This document shows positions 53,703 through 62,217 of a stretch of 64,000 nt of DNA, in pieces; position 1 is the first letter of the stretch, and the number at the start of each line of letters is the position of its first letter. Both the position numbers and the translations under genes were made by a program. The notes under the pieces were generated by a model, which was not told where the DNA came from, did not search any database, and saw nothing but the letters and a program-made list of their open reading frames with translations. The DNA is taken from contig NZ_JAINUY010000008.1 in NCBI RefSeq assembly GCF_020026915.1, positions 1-64,000 of the forward strand, written 5' to 3'. Origin of the DNA: Flavobacterium potami. Lineage in GTDB: Bacteria > Bacteroidota > Bacteroidia > Flavobacteriales > Flavobacteriaceae.

Positions 53703-54036
53703 GACAGATTCTGTTAATTTTTGTATTGAAATTTTACTTTTTCAGTAGACTACAAAGATTGTCAATTAACGTCAAAAATAAAAGCCAAACTTATTCACAA
53801 TCGGACGTAGTTTTTAACAAACGCTATTTTTTGAGAATTTTTTCAGACAATAATTAATTTACTGCAAATGAACTAATTAAAAGTCACCATCTTATTTAAA
53901 AGCCCGTAAAATATAGACTTTTTGAAATAAAAAGCAAGAAATTTTAAATAGTTTTAGAAAGTTTTTTTTGAGTCAAAAATTTATTTTTTTGAGTCAAAAT
54001 ATGTAGTCAAAATGACTATAATTTTTAAAGCGATTT
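53703..54036. other. AT-rich intergenic region with a direct repeat
   Basis: The 334 bases contain TTTTTTTGAGTCAAAA twice (ending at about 53978 and 54000), followed by a third GTCAAAATGACTATA. Apart from the weak nrdB -7 element, I find no promoter, hairpin or coding sequence. Confidence 0.4.
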
Positions 54037-54606
54037 TTACGAATTTTTATGTTCTTCGGCAACCTTTTCAAGTTCCAAATACCAGTCTTCTCCAAAACGG
54101 CGAATTAGCGCTTCTTTGACAAATTTGTAGACCGGGACTTCCAATTCTTTACCTAGCGAACATGCATCATCACAAATATCCCATTTGTCATAATTAACTG
54201 CTGCAAATTCCGTGAAGTCTTTTACGCGAATTGGATACAAATGACAAGAAACGGGTTTTTTCCAATCTACGATTCCTTGATTATAAGCCTGCTCGATACC
54301 GCAAAGTGCCGTTTTTCCGTCAAAAATTACATAAGCGCAATCTTTATTATCTATAAGTGGTGTTTCAAGATCGCCATCGGTTCCTGTTAACCAAGTTCCT
54401 TGTGCTTCAATTGCTGCAATTCCTTCTTTTCTTAAAAAAGGCTTTACTTTCGGATAAATTTCTTCTAATATTTTGGTTTCAGCCTCATTTAAAGGCGCGC
54501 CCGCATCTCCATCAACACAACAAGCTCCTTTACAAGCAGACAAGTTGCACACAAATTCTTTTTCCAGAATATCTTCTGAAATAATAGTTTTCCCTAACTG
54601 AAACAT
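54037..54606 (-). CDS. DUF3109 family Cys-rich protein
   Basis: The 189-residue protein (from the ATG at 54606, MFQLGKTIISEDIL) has clustered Cys in CNLSACKGACC, KDCAY, ALCGIEQ, SCHLYP and DICDDACSL, the DUF3109 pattern. A frame starting further upstream at a TTG (54627) is possible on paper, but that codon lies inside the -7 box, so I reject it. Metal binding is likely; function is unknown. It is the second Cys-cluster protein in the window. Confidence 0.9.
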   Translation of the reverse strand: MFQLGKTIISEDILEKEFVCNLSACKGACCVDGDAGAPLNEAETKILEEIYPKVKPFLRKEGIAAIEAQGTWLTGTDGDLETPLIDNKDCAYVIFDGKTALCGIEQAYNQGIVDWKKPVSCHLYPIRVKDFTEFAAVNYDKWDICDDACSLGKELEVPVYKFVKEALIRRFGEDWYLELEKVAEEHKNS

Positions 54607-54624
54607 GACATTATTTTTAGAGTG

Positions 54625-54632
54625 CAAAGATA
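54625..54632 (-). promoter_or_regulatory. -7 element of the DUF3109 gene
   Basis: TATCTTTG on the minus strand, followed by CACTC, is a full match 19 bases upstream of the ATG at 54606. It is the same box and spacing as in front of queE. Confidence 0.65.
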
Positions 54633-54664
54633 GTCAAAGAAAGCAGATATTCATTGCCAAAATT

Positions 54665-54782
54665 TAACCGCAAAGTTCGCAAAGATTTACGCAAAGAATC
54701 ACAAAGCCTATTTTACAAGATTTCGATAATCATTTAAACTTTGCGAACCTTACGAAACAACTTTGCGCGCTTTGCGGCTAAA
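54665..54782. repeat. Palindromic CGCAAAG-type repeat (copy at marC)
   Basis: TAACCGCAAAGTTCGCAAAG near 54665 and CTTTGCGCGCTTTGCGGC (54761-54778) are inverted relatives. The same unit is seen at 27209, 27468, 56952 and, more degraded, 552. It lies between the divergent DUF3109 and marC genes. No gene is seen. Confidence 0.65.
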
Positions 54783-54909
54783 CCTATTATAACTATTACT
54801 AAATGCAAAAGAAAACAACAATTGTTACAAATATCACTTTTTTAATCAAAAAAAACATGTTTTTATAACAAAAATGCAGTCTAACGAAAAAACACCTAAC
54901 TTTATTAAC

Positions 54910-54917
54910 TACTTTTG
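54910..54917 (+). promoter_or_regulatory. -7 element of marC
   Basis: TACTTTTG followed by CACC is a full TAnnTTTG match 34 bases upstream of the ATG at 54952. It argues against the longer frame starting at 54874, because that start would precede the transcript. Confidence 0.6.
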
Positions 54918-54951
54918 CACCAGTTTTTTAAACCTTAAAAATCAAAACGAT

Positions 54952-55530
54952 ATGCTAGAAATCGATTTTAAAGAAATTGTAACAGTAAGTATGGTACTTT
55001 TTGCCGTAATTGATATTGTTGGCTCTATTCCGATTATTGTGAATTTGAGAGCCAAAGTTGGGCATATTGAATCTGAAAAAGCTTCCATTGTTGCCGGAGC
55101 GATTATGATTGTTTTTCTTTTTGTTGGGGAAGGATTATTAAACTTAATAGGTATCGATGTACATTCATTCGCTGTAGCGGGATCATTCGTTTTATTTTTC
55201 TTGGCACTGGAAATGATTTTAGGAATCCGAATTTATCGCGACGAAGAACCTGGCTCAGCTTCTATCGTTCCTTTAGCATTTCCATTAATCGCCGGAGCAG
55301 GAACAATGACGACTTTATTATCGCTTCGTTCTCAATTTCATACCATAAATATTATCATTGCGATTTTATTGAATATTATACTAGTTTATATTGTTTTGAA
55401 GTCTTCTAAAAAAATCGAAAATTTGTTAGGAGAAAACGGACTTGGAGTGGTTCGTAAGACGTTTGGTGTAATACTTTTAGCAATTGCTGTTAAATTATTC
55501 GCTGCTAATGTTAAAGGTTTGTTTGTCTAA
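54952..55530 (+). CDS. MarC family integral membrane protein
   Basis: I place the start at 54952 (MLEIDFKEIVTVSM), giving 192 residues and six hydrophobic helices, the normal MarC size. The conserved FAVIDIVGSIPIIVNL and PLAFPLIAGAGTMTTLLSLRS are present. MarC proteins are UPF0056 membrane proteins of unknown transport role; the old link to multiple antibiotic resistance is not supported. The -7 element supports this start. Confidence 0.92.
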   Translation: MLEIDFKEIVTVSMVLFAVIDIVGSIPIIVNLRAKVGHIESEKASIVAGAIMIVFLFVGEGLLNLIGIDVHSFAVAGSFVLFFLALEMILGIRIYRDEEPGSASIVPLAFPLIAGAGTMTTLLSLRSQFHTINIIIAILLNIILVYIVLKSSKKIENLLGENGLGVVRKTFGVILLAIAVKLFAANVKGLFV

Positions 55531-55633
55531 AATTTATTTTTATAAATTTACCCCGTAAAATATTCTAAAATATAACTCTTAGTCATTTTTCAGGGTTCTA
55601 CTTTATTATTTTAGACCAAACAGAAACAATCTT

Positions 55634-55837
55634 ATGAAAATTTTCACTTCAATCTTAGTGCTTTTAGCATTAGCTTTAATCGTTTTTAATATTACGCTAT
55701 TAGACTTTAAAAATCCTTTTCAAGGAGATAGTATTGTAGCTTTTATTGGAATCGCCGCTTCATTTTGCGCTGTCTTGATTCTTTTGATCTTTAGAATTTC
55801 AAAAAGAATTGAAGAAAAAATGAATGACAACAGATAA
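55634..55837 (+). CDS. Small two-helix membrane protein
   Basis: The 67-residue protein has two transmembrane helices (about 4-22 and 34-54) and a charged C-terminus (RISKRIEEKMNDNR). I do not recognise a family. It is followed at once by the oxidoreductase-like gene, whose upstream ATG overlaps it by 14 bases. The pair is probably one transcript. Confidence 0.65.
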   Translation: MKIFTSILVLLALALIVFNITLLDFKNPFQGDSIVAFIGIAASFCAVLILLIFRISKRIEEKMNDNR

Positions 55838-55838
55838 T

Positions 55839-56444
55839 ATGTTTGATGTTTTAATTATAGGCGGAGGAGTTTCAGGCATGTCTTGTGCTCTTGTCTTAGG
55901 ATCCGCAAAAAACAAAACATTTGTTACTGACAAAAAAATCGGAATTTTTACACACCAGAAAAATTCTTCTTTACAAGAGGCAATCTTTTATAACGCCTAC
56001 GGAATTACACCAGGAAAACTAGGTTCTGAACTGCTTACTGAAAGCACACAGGATTTAGCTACCACTTACCCACACATTACTCAGATTCCAAATGAGAAAG
56101 TGATGAAAATTGAAGGCGCTTATCCAGAATTTACTGTTATAACTAATAAGAATTCATACCAAACAAAAAATATCGTGGTCGGAATTGGTTCTGCCAATAC
56201 TTTTGATATTGAAGGTTTAATGCAATTTATTGAACCTCATAAAAAAGCACTTCCAGAGAAACAACGTATTCAATTAAAAAACGAAGACCATAAAGTTGCT
56301 GATGGCATTTATGTAATCGGAACTTTGGCTGGATGGAGAAGTCAATTGGCTATTGCTGCCGGAAGTGGCGCTGCTGTAGCAACAGACATTCTTACTTTAT
56401 GGAATAACGGCGTGCAAACTCACGCTCACGATAGTATTCGATAA
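55839..56444 (+). CDS. Short FAD/NAD(P)-dependent oxidoreductase-like protein
   Basis: From the ATG at 55839 (MFDVLIIGGGVSGMSCALVL) the protein has 201 residues. An in-frame ATG at 55824 would add five and overlap the previous gene. The N-terminal Rossmann motif GGGVSG and a C-terminal VADGIYVIGTLAG-RSQLAIAAGSG segment resemble the FAD ends of thioredoxin-reductase-like proteins. At about 200 residues the central NADPH and redox Cys domain is missing. Function is unknown. Confidence 0.75.
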   Translation: MFDVLIIGGGVSGMSCALVLGSAKNKTFVTDKKIGIFTHQKNSSLQEAIFYNAYGITPGKLGSELLTESTQDLATTYPHITQIPNEKVMKIEGAYPEFTVITNKNSYQTKNIVVGIGSANTFDIEGLMQFIEPHKKALPEKQRIQLKNEDHKVADGIYVIGTLAGWRSQLAIAAGSGAAVATDILTLWNNGVQTHAHDSIR

Positions 56445-56457
56445 TTCTTTTCTTTTT

Positions 56458-56599
56458 GAACCATTAAGGCATTAAGTTAATTAAGCTTTTGCCTTAATAT
56501 ACTTTGCTTCAGAATTACATTAAGAGTTGACATAAAAAACCATTAAGAGATTATAAAATTAGCACAAAGCTTAATTAACTTAATTTCTTAATGGTTTAA
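56458..56599. repeat. Palindromic repeat, AACCATTAAG family
   Basis: AACCATTAAGGCATTAAG then TTAATTAAGC (left, from 56459) is an inverted copy of GCTTAATTAACTTAA then TTAATGGTTT on the right (to about 56598), with roughly 3 mismatches. It separates convergent genes and may act as a terminator. Confidence 0.7.
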
Positions 56600-56618
56600 T
56601 TTTTATTTATGTTTTTGA

Positions 56619-56936
56619 TTATTTAACCGAAACGATTTCTGTTACTTTAATGTGGTTTTCGTCCTCAGTTTTCCATCTTTCTCCTTTTACAGTTACCACA
56701 TCTCCGATTTTTACTTGTTTGTAGTTTTGAGGTCCACCAACATTTACAATGCTGATTGTAGCAAAATAAACCTCTTTATTCTCTGTGGTGATTTTTGCTG
56801 TGTAACCGTCTTTTCCTCCTTCAATAGATTCTACTTTTCCTGAAACTGGAGCATTCGCATCATTTTTCATAGTGGTACAAGAGATTACCAAAGTCATTAA
56901 AATTACTAGTAAACTTATTCTTTTTAGATTTTTCAT
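56619..56936 (-). CDS. Small lipoprotein, OB-like
   Basis: The 105-residue protein has a lipoprotein signal (LVILMTLVISC, Cys20) and a beta-rich remainder (SGKVESIEGGKDGYTAKI, GDVVTVKGERWKTEDENHI) reminiscent of an OB fold. I recognise no named family. It is probably on the periplasmic side of the envelope. Confidence 0.65.
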   Translation of the reverse strand: MKNLKRISLLVILMTLVISCTTMKNDANAPVSGKVESIEGGKDGYTAKITTENKEVYFATISIVNVGGPQNYKQVKIGDVVTVKGERWKTEDENHIKVTEIVSVK

Positions 56937-57021
56937 ATTTTAAGGATTTAACCGCAAAGCGCGCTAAGACTAACGCAATGTTCGCTAAGTTTTTGAATTA
57001 ATATTTTTCCAGCTTCAAACT

Positions 57022-57387
57022 TTATGCCAGCTGAACACAACTTCCCGCGATCACTTTCATATTTTTTCCGATTTTTTTCCAAACTCTTATATACTTGAAA
57101 ACACCATTTATCGGATTATTATCATATGCACCTTTTAATGAAACCGTAACAGTCACCACAGCGGTATTATCAATAACATTTACGATTTGGTCTGAAGCTT
57201 CCAAAAAATCGACCTTCATTTTTCCTGAACGATACGATTGTAGATCAAAATCTTTTGTTATCGTTTGTCCGTCAGGCATATTGAAGAGCAAATCATCATG
57301 AAGGATTGTTTCCAAAGCCAAAATATCCGATTTTTTAATAGCAGTCAGAAGTTCAATTTCTGCATTAACAACGGTTTCTATTTTCAT
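57022..57387 (-). CDS. NTF2-like / DUF4440 protein
   Basis: The 121-residue protein has the NTF2-like fold pattern: ELLTAIKKSDILALETILHDDLLFNMPDG then VTVSLKGAYDNNPINGVFKYIRVWKK. No catalytic residues are obvious. It ends the four-gene operon starting at 60011, 17 bases after the S41 protease gene. Its relation to the DUF4440 domain encoded at 15609 is at family level only. Confidence 0.75.
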   Translation of the reverse strand: MKIETVVNAEIELLTAIKKSDILALETILHDDLLFNMPDGQTITKDFDLQSYRSGKMKVDFLEASDQIVNVIDNTAVVTVTVSLKGAYDNNPINGVFKYIRVWKKIGKNMKVIAGSCVQLA

Positions 57388-57404
57388 GATATAAAAATTT
57401 GAAG

Positions 57405-58982
57405 TTATTTCTTCGGATTCAGAATGGTTTTGATCATCGCATCATCTTTCAAGATTACATCATAATAATACAACTCTCCATACAACTGACGAGCAAATTC
57501 AGCCGTGATATAGCGATCAACAAGTGGTTTTGTTTTTTCTAATTTCAAATCCAAACCAGTCATTAAAATGTAGTTTTTGAATTTTTTAAAATAGGCATCC
57601 GAGCTTTTCATTTTAGCTAAAAATTCACTAAAAGAAAGTCTCGCAAAAGCATTTCTATTTTTATCCAATTCTTCAAAAACAAAATGTCCTACAATTCCAG
57701 TTTGTAATAAATACGCAACATTTTCATTTCCATGTTCCGCTTCAATCGGAACAAAAACATCAGGAACGATTCCGCCACCGCCGTAGACGATTTTTCCTTT
57801 TGGTGTTTTAAATTTTAATGAATCTGCCACTTTTATACTGTCTTTTGCGTACAATTCACCCGTTTTAACTCTGGCTTCAGATTCTTTAAAATATTCTTCA
57901 TTCCCTTTTTTATAGGGCTTCTGAATAGACCTTCCAGTTGGAGTATAATAACGAGCAACTGTCAATCTTACTGCAGATCCGTCGTTAAAATCCATTTCTC
58001 TCTGAACGAGACCTTTTCCAAAAGAACGACGTCCAACAATAGTACCGCGATCATTGTCCTGGATTGCTCCCGCTAATATTTCGCTCGCAGAAGCACTGTT
58101 TTCATTAATTAAAACATACACTTTTCCAGTTTCAAAACTTCCTGCTTTTGTCGCATATGTTTTCTCTATTGAACCGTTTTTACTTTTTGTAAAAACAATC
58201 AACTGTTTATCTTTTAAAAATTCATCTGCAATGGCAATTGCCTCTTCCATATAACCTCCGCCGTTGTCACGAAGATCAATCACAAGAGATTGAATGCCTT
58301 TTTGCTTTAATCTTGTTAAACCCGTTTTGAATTCGTTGAAAGTAGTTTCTGCAAAACGGTTTATTTTGATGTAACCCGTTTTTTCTCCAATCACTATAGA
58401 AGCATCAACACTTTTAATTGGAATGATATCTCGTTTAACCTTAAACTTTAATTTCTTCTTTTCTGATTTTCTAAAAACTGTGAGCTCTATTTCAGAACCT
58501 TGAATTCCTTTCAGTTTCGAAAACAAACTATCTGAAGGCAATCTTCTTCCGTACAATTTTGTTTTTCCAGCAAATAGAATTCTATCTCCAGATTTTAGTC
58601 CCGCTTTCGCTGAAGGTCCGTTTTCGATTGGTTTTATAATCGCAACCGAATCTTTGTACATATAAAAATTGATTCCGATTCCAACAAAATCACCTTTCAT
58701 GCTTTCGGCAACTTCGGCCTGTTCGCTTGGCGGAATATAAACAGAATGTGGATCTAATTTGGAAAGAATATTATCGACCGTAAGATTTACAATCGAATCG
58801 GTATTGACACTATCTACATATTCTGTATTGATAAAATCAATAAGTTTGTTTAGTTTGGTTTTAGAGTAATTTTTAGCCAAAAGCTGGTCACTTGCAGGAG
58901 CGTTCATAAAGCTTCCGGCAATGGTGCCAAGAGCAAAAGTTGCTCCGATTACTATTGGTAAATATTTTAAATTAAATTTCAT
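57405..58982 (-). CDS. S41 family C-terminal processing peptidase (CtpA-like)
   Basis: The 525-residue exported peptidase has an N-terminal membrane helix (about 8-28), a PDZ domain (about 90-175), and an S41 catalytic domain with the Ser in NENSASASEILAGAIQDND (about 298) and the Lys in RRSFGKGLVQ (about 322). It probably trims or degrades periplasmic proteins. Its start overlaps the dCMP deaminase stop by 11 bases. Confidence 0.92.
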   Translation of the reverse strand: MKFNLKYLPIVIGATFALGTIAGSFMNAPASDQLLAKNYSKTKLNKLIDFINTEYVDSVNTDSIVNLTVDNILSKLDPHSVYIPPSEQAEVAESMKGDFVGIGINFYMYKDSVAIIKPIENGPSAKAGLKSGDRILFAGKTKLYGRRLPSDSLFSKLKGIQGSEIELTVFRKSEKKKLKFKVKRDIIPIKSVDASIVIGEKTGYIKINRFAETTFNEFKTGLTRLKQKGIQSLVIDLRDNGGGYMEEAIAIADEFLKDKQLIVFTKSKNGSIEKTYATKAGSFETGKVYVLINENSASASEILAGAIQDNDRGTIVGRRSFGKGLVQREMDFNDGSAVRLTVARYYTPTGRSIQKPYKKGNEEYFKESEARVKTGELYAKDSIKVADSLKFKTPKGKIVYGGGGIVPDVFVPIEAEHGNENVAYLLQTGIVGHFVFEELDKNRNAFARLSFSEFLAKMKSSDAYFKKFKNYILMTGLDLKLEKTKPLVDRYITAEFARQLYGELYYYDVILKDDAMIKTILNPKK

Positions 58983-59412
58983 CTTCTTCTAAAACAGGAA
59001 TATGTTGTACTTCAACACCTGCTTTTATTAAAAACTGAATTCCAGAATCATCACGATAGCCATCTTTATAGACTACTCTTTTTATACCTGACTGATGAAT
59101 TAACTTACTGCATTCTTTGCAAGGTGAAAGTGTAATATATAAAGTTGCACCTTCGCAAGATTGTGTTGATCTTGCTACTTTCAGAATAGCATTCGCTTCA
59201 GCGTGCAAAACATCCCAGCGTGTTAATCCGTCTTCGTCTTCGCAGCAATTTTCAAATCCTGATGGTGTACCGTTGTATCCATCAGAAATGATCATTCTGT
59301 CTTTTACGATAATCGCGCCGACTTGTTTACGTTTACAATAAGAAAGCTGACTCCACTCTTTTGCAATTCGCAGATAGGCTTTATCGTATTTATTCCCTTT
59401 TTTTACTTCCAT
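58972..59412 (-). CDS. dCMP deaminase (ComEB type)
   Basis: The 146-residue zinc deaminase has the catalytic His70-Ala-Glu72 motif (LHAEANAIL) and the PCxxC site Cys98 and Cys101 (LSPCKEC). It deaminates dCMP to dUMP for dTTP synthesis, or acts as the related ComEB protein. It follows the HupE-like gene by 5 bases and overlaps the S41 gene. Confidence 0.92.
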   Translation of the reverse strand: MEVKKGNKYDKAYLRIAKEWSQLSYCKRKQVGAIIVKDRMIISDGYNGTPSGFENCCEDEDGLTRWDVLHAEANAILKVARSTQSCEGATLYITLSPCKECSKLIHQSGIKRVVYKDGYRDDSGIQFLIKAGVEVQHIPVLEEDEI

Positions 59413-59417
59413 TTAAT

Positions 59418-60011
59418 TTATCTGTTCCAAATTGGGCTTTCGATAATCATCGGAACTACAACTCCAATAATAAAAGCCGACATTACAAGTGCCCAGTCGC
59501 GTTTTGAAAAACGAAAAACGGTCTGCACTATATATGAAATTACCAAAACAACGAAAACCACAACTAGCTGAGCAGCTTCAATTCCTAAGGCGAATTCTCC
59601 CAAAGGTAATAATTTTGAGGTTGCAGAACCTCCTAAAATTGTTTTGAAATAATTAGAAAATCCTAAACCATGAATAATTCCAAAGAATAGCGTTATAAAA
59701 AACACCAAATTTACGCCAGAATCTTTTGAGGTTTTTCCAGCAGTAAACAAATGATACAGCGCTGTCACTAAAATTGTAATCGGAATTAGAAACTCAACAA
59801 TATTTACTTTTATCGCAATAATTCCGTAAACAGAAAGAATCAAAGCCAGTGTATGACCGATTGTAAAAATGGAAACCAAAAGAAAAATCTTTTTCCAATC
59901 TTTAAATAAATACGGAACGGTTAAAGCGATTAAAAAAAGAACGTGATCGTAAGCATTGATATCTAAAACGTGTTTTAATCCTATTTGAAAATAAATCCAA
60001 AATTGTGACAT
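59418..60011 (-). CDS. HupE/UreJ-type membrane protein
   Basis: The 197-residue protein has six hydrophobic helices and a motif GLKHVLDINAYDHVLFLIAL near the start, with FFGIIHGLGFSNYF, both typical of HupE/UreJ proteins. Family members are proposed nickel or metal transporters. No hydrogenase or urease gene is nearby, so the substrate is uncertain. It is the first gene of the operon. Confidence 0.8.
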   Translation of the reverse strand: MSQFWIYFQIGLKHVLDINAYDHVLFLIALTVPYLFKDWKKIFLLVSIFTIGHTLALILSVYGIIAIKVNIVEFLIPITILVTALYHLFTAGKTSKDSGVNLVFFITLFFGIIHGLGFSNYFKTILGGSATSKLLPLGEFALGIEAAQLVVVFVVLVISYIVQTVFRFSKRDWALVMSAFIIGVVVPMIIESPIWNR

Positions 60012-60149
60012 AGGTATACTTTAATTTATAATTAGGGGTTGTAAACTTACGATTTATTTTCAGAATTAAACTTTTATGAACCCAAATCCTTCATGAAAAA
60101 TAAGTTAAATTTTATGAGAAATTTAAAATCAAAAATTTAAAAATAGGAT

Positions 60150-60157
60150 TATATTTG
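60150..60157 (+). promoter_or_regulatory. -7 element of the TerB-like gene
   Basis: TATATTTG is a full TAnnTTTG match about 22 bases upstream of the ATG at 60179. A -33 TTG is not clear. Confidence 0.5.
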
Positions 60158-60178
60158 TTGTTTAAAAACTAATTAATT

Positions 60179-60610
60179 ATGCCATTTTCAGAATTATTTG
60201 ATAACGAATTCAAACAAAGAAACAGAGGTCATTTCTCTGCAATTGTGCGTGTAGCTTTTGCTGACGGAAAAATAAGCCAGGAAGAACAAGAATTCCTGAA
60301 TAAAATTGCTTCAACATTACAGATTTCTGAAGAGGAATATAAAGAAATCCTTTCAGATCCTTGGAAACACCCGATAAATCCTCCTTATTTATATACTCAA
60401 CGTCTAGAACGTTTATACGATTTAGCAAGAATGGTTCACGTTGACCACCATTTAGGAGATTTACAAGAAGTAATGCTAAGACGTATGGGATTAGCTTTAG
60501 GATTTACTCCAGGAAACGTTAATTACATTGTCGCAAAAGCACTTTCTTTAGTAGACAAAAAAGTAGATTTGGATACTTTCTTGTTTGAAATGGAGAATAT
60601 GAACAAATAA
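60179..60610 (+). CDS. TerB-like domain protein
   Basis: The 143-residue all-alpha protein has the TerB/DUF533-type start (VAFADGKISQEEQEFLNKIA) and a repeat of the pattern with acidic residues near DLARMVHVDHHLGDLQE. Such domains bind metal ions and are linked to tellurite resistance families, but isolated members have no set role. It is a single gene with a terminator at 60688. Confidence 0.8.
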   Translation: MPFSELFDNEFKQRNRGHFSAIVRVAFADGKISQEEQEFLNKIASTLQISEEEYKEILSDPWKHPINPPYLYTQRLERLYDLARMVHVDHHLGDLQEVMLRRMGLALGFTPGNVNYIVAKALSLVDKKVDLDTFLFEMENMNK

Positions 60611-60687
60611 AAAAGTTTTCGGTCTCAGTGGCAGTTTTCAGTTTATGTTGGATGCTTTGAAATTGAGATTTTATAAAGAACAAAAAG

Positions 60688-60715
60688 CCCGACAGATTTT
60701 AAATAATCTGTCGGG
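60688..60715 (+). terminator. Terminator of the TerB-like gene
   Basis: CCCGACAGATT (60688-60698) pairs perfectly with AATCTGTCGGG (60705-60715) and is followed by TTTGTTTTTAT. Confidence 0.85.
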
Positions 60716-60872
60716 TTTGTTTTTATATTTACACATCTATCCAAACCGGACAATCATTAACAATCGCACCATCCAGCCATCAACAATTAATCATCACAAC
60801 CAACTGGACTGAAGTCCAGTTTGTGATATCGATTAGAAATTAGACCAATAAATCGTGTTTACATCAAATGAA

Positions 60873-60904
60873 AAACCCGACAGGTTTTAAAACCTGTCGG
60901 GTTT
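60873..60904 (-). terminator. Terminator of fbp
   Basis: AAACCCGACAGGTTTT and AAAACCTGTCGGGTTT form a perfect 16-bp inverted repeat. Its minus-strand tail TTCATTTG is preceded by the T3 arm, and the plus strand has TTTGTTTTTAT, so it could work in both directions. Confidence 0.8.
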
Positions 60905-60947
60905 GTTTTTATAGCTTAGCCTGAAAACTGAGACTGCGACTGAAAAC

Positions 60948-61955
60948 TCAATTAGCCTCCGCCATAAACTCCTCAGCTTTTTCTACCATATTATAGCTTC
61001 CGCAGAAAAAAGGAACTCTCTCGTGCAGTTCTGTTGGTTGAATTTCCATAATTCTTCCAAAACCGTCTGTTGCTTTTCCTCCTGCTTGTTCTGCTAAAAA
61101 TGCCATTGGGTTACATTCGTATAACAAACGTAATTTTCCTTTTGGCGCTTTTGAACTTGTTGGATAAATATACACTCCACCTTTAATCATATTTCGATGA
61201 AAATCGGCTACCAAACTTCCAATATATCTAGAAGTATAAGGTCTGTTTTCTTTTTCTTCCTGGCAGTATTTAATATAATTTTTTACTCCCTGCGGAAAAT
61301 GAACATAATTTCCTTCGTTTACCGAATAGATATTTCCTTCTTTAGGAAACGTCATATTTGGATGTGAAAGATAAAATGTACCGATAGCCGGATTTAACGT
61401 AAAACCATTTACACCATGTCCAGTTGTGTATACCAACATCGTCGAAGTTCCATAAATTACATAGCCTGCTGCCACTTGATTGATTCCCGGTTGTAAAAAA
61501 TCCTCGCTTGTTACCGGAGTTCCGATTGGAGTAATTCTTCTAAAAACAGAAAAAATAGTTCCAACAGAAACATTTACATCAATGTTTGAAGATCCGTCTA
61601 GCGGATCCATTAAGATCACGTACTTATTATTATGACAGTTGTCGCTCCCCTGAACTGTAATAAAATCGTCGTTTTCTTCAGAAGCGATACCACAGACAAT
61701 CTCACGGTTTATTAACGTCTGGATAAATACTTCGTTGGCATAGACATCTAATTTTTGCTGGTCTTCTCCCTGAATATTTTGTTCGCCGGCGGCGCCAATT
61801 ATATCCACAAGCCCAGCTTGGTTTACTTTGTGATTCACAACCTTGGCTGCCAATCGAATAGAGTTGATAATTCGAGAAAGTTCTCCCGAAGAATACTGAA
61901 ATGCTTTTTGGTTCTCAATAATAAACTCTCCCAGTGTTTTATTGCGTTCTTCCAT
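60948..61955 (-). CDS. fbp: Fructose-1,6-bisphosphatase class 1
   Basis: The 335-residue class I enzyme has the metal motif DPLDGSSN (residues 117-124), GEDQQKLDVYAN with the upstream acidic cluster, and IYPTSSKAPKGKLRLLYECNPMAF. It hydrolyses fructose-1,6-bisphosphate in gluconeogenesis. It is monocistronic. Confidence 0.95.
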   Translation of the reverse strand: MEERNKTLGEFIIENQKAFQYSSGELSRIINSIRLAAKVVNHKVNQAGLVDIIGAAGEQNIQGEDQQKLDVYANEVFIQTLINREIVCGIASEENDDFITVQGSDNCHNNKYVILMDPLDGSSNIDVNVSVGTIFSVFRRITPIGTPVTSEDFLQPGINQVAAGYVIYGTSTMLVYTTGHGVNGFTLNPAIGTFYLSHPNMTFPKEGNIYSVNEGNYVHFPQGVKNYIKYCQEEKENRPYTSRYIGSLVADFHRNMIKGGVYIYPTSSKAPKGKLRLLYECNPMAFLAEQAGGKATDGFGRIMEIQPTELHERVPFFCGSYNMVEKAEEFMAEAN

Positions 61956-62047
61956 TTCTAAATCGTTATAGTTTTGTTTTTAAGTCACAAATATCGTCTA
62001 TTTTGTGAGAATGATTCAAAAATTATTTTGTTAGTTTGTTACTATTG

Positions 62048-62055
62048 TATATTTG
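62048..62055 (+). promoter_or_regulatory. Putative -7 element upstream of the GNAT gene
   Basis: TATATTTG lies 162 bases upstream of the ATG, with TTTG at 62027-62030 after a 17-base spacer. The long leader contains TAAAGGACAAA twice. The leader length makes this a weak assignment. Confidence 0.35.
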
Positions 62056-62217
62056 CTAATAATCAGCGAAAAGCAACAACTAAAAAAATGCTTTTTTAGA
62101 TAATAAATACTTAAAAATACAGAATACAAAAAATTGTTTCTTCTATACATCGCAAGTGCAAATCTGATAAAGGACAAAGCGATACTATAAAGGACAAAAA
62201 GTAAAAATGAATTGATT

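Larger units (their letters stand above)
60611..60947. other. Gap with two CCCGACAG terminators
   Basis: The 337 bases between the convergent TerB-like gene and fbp hold two hairpins of the same family (60688-60715 and 60873-60904) and a CCAACTGGACTGAAGTCCAG palindrome at about 60799-60819. No gene is seen. Confidence 0.6.
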
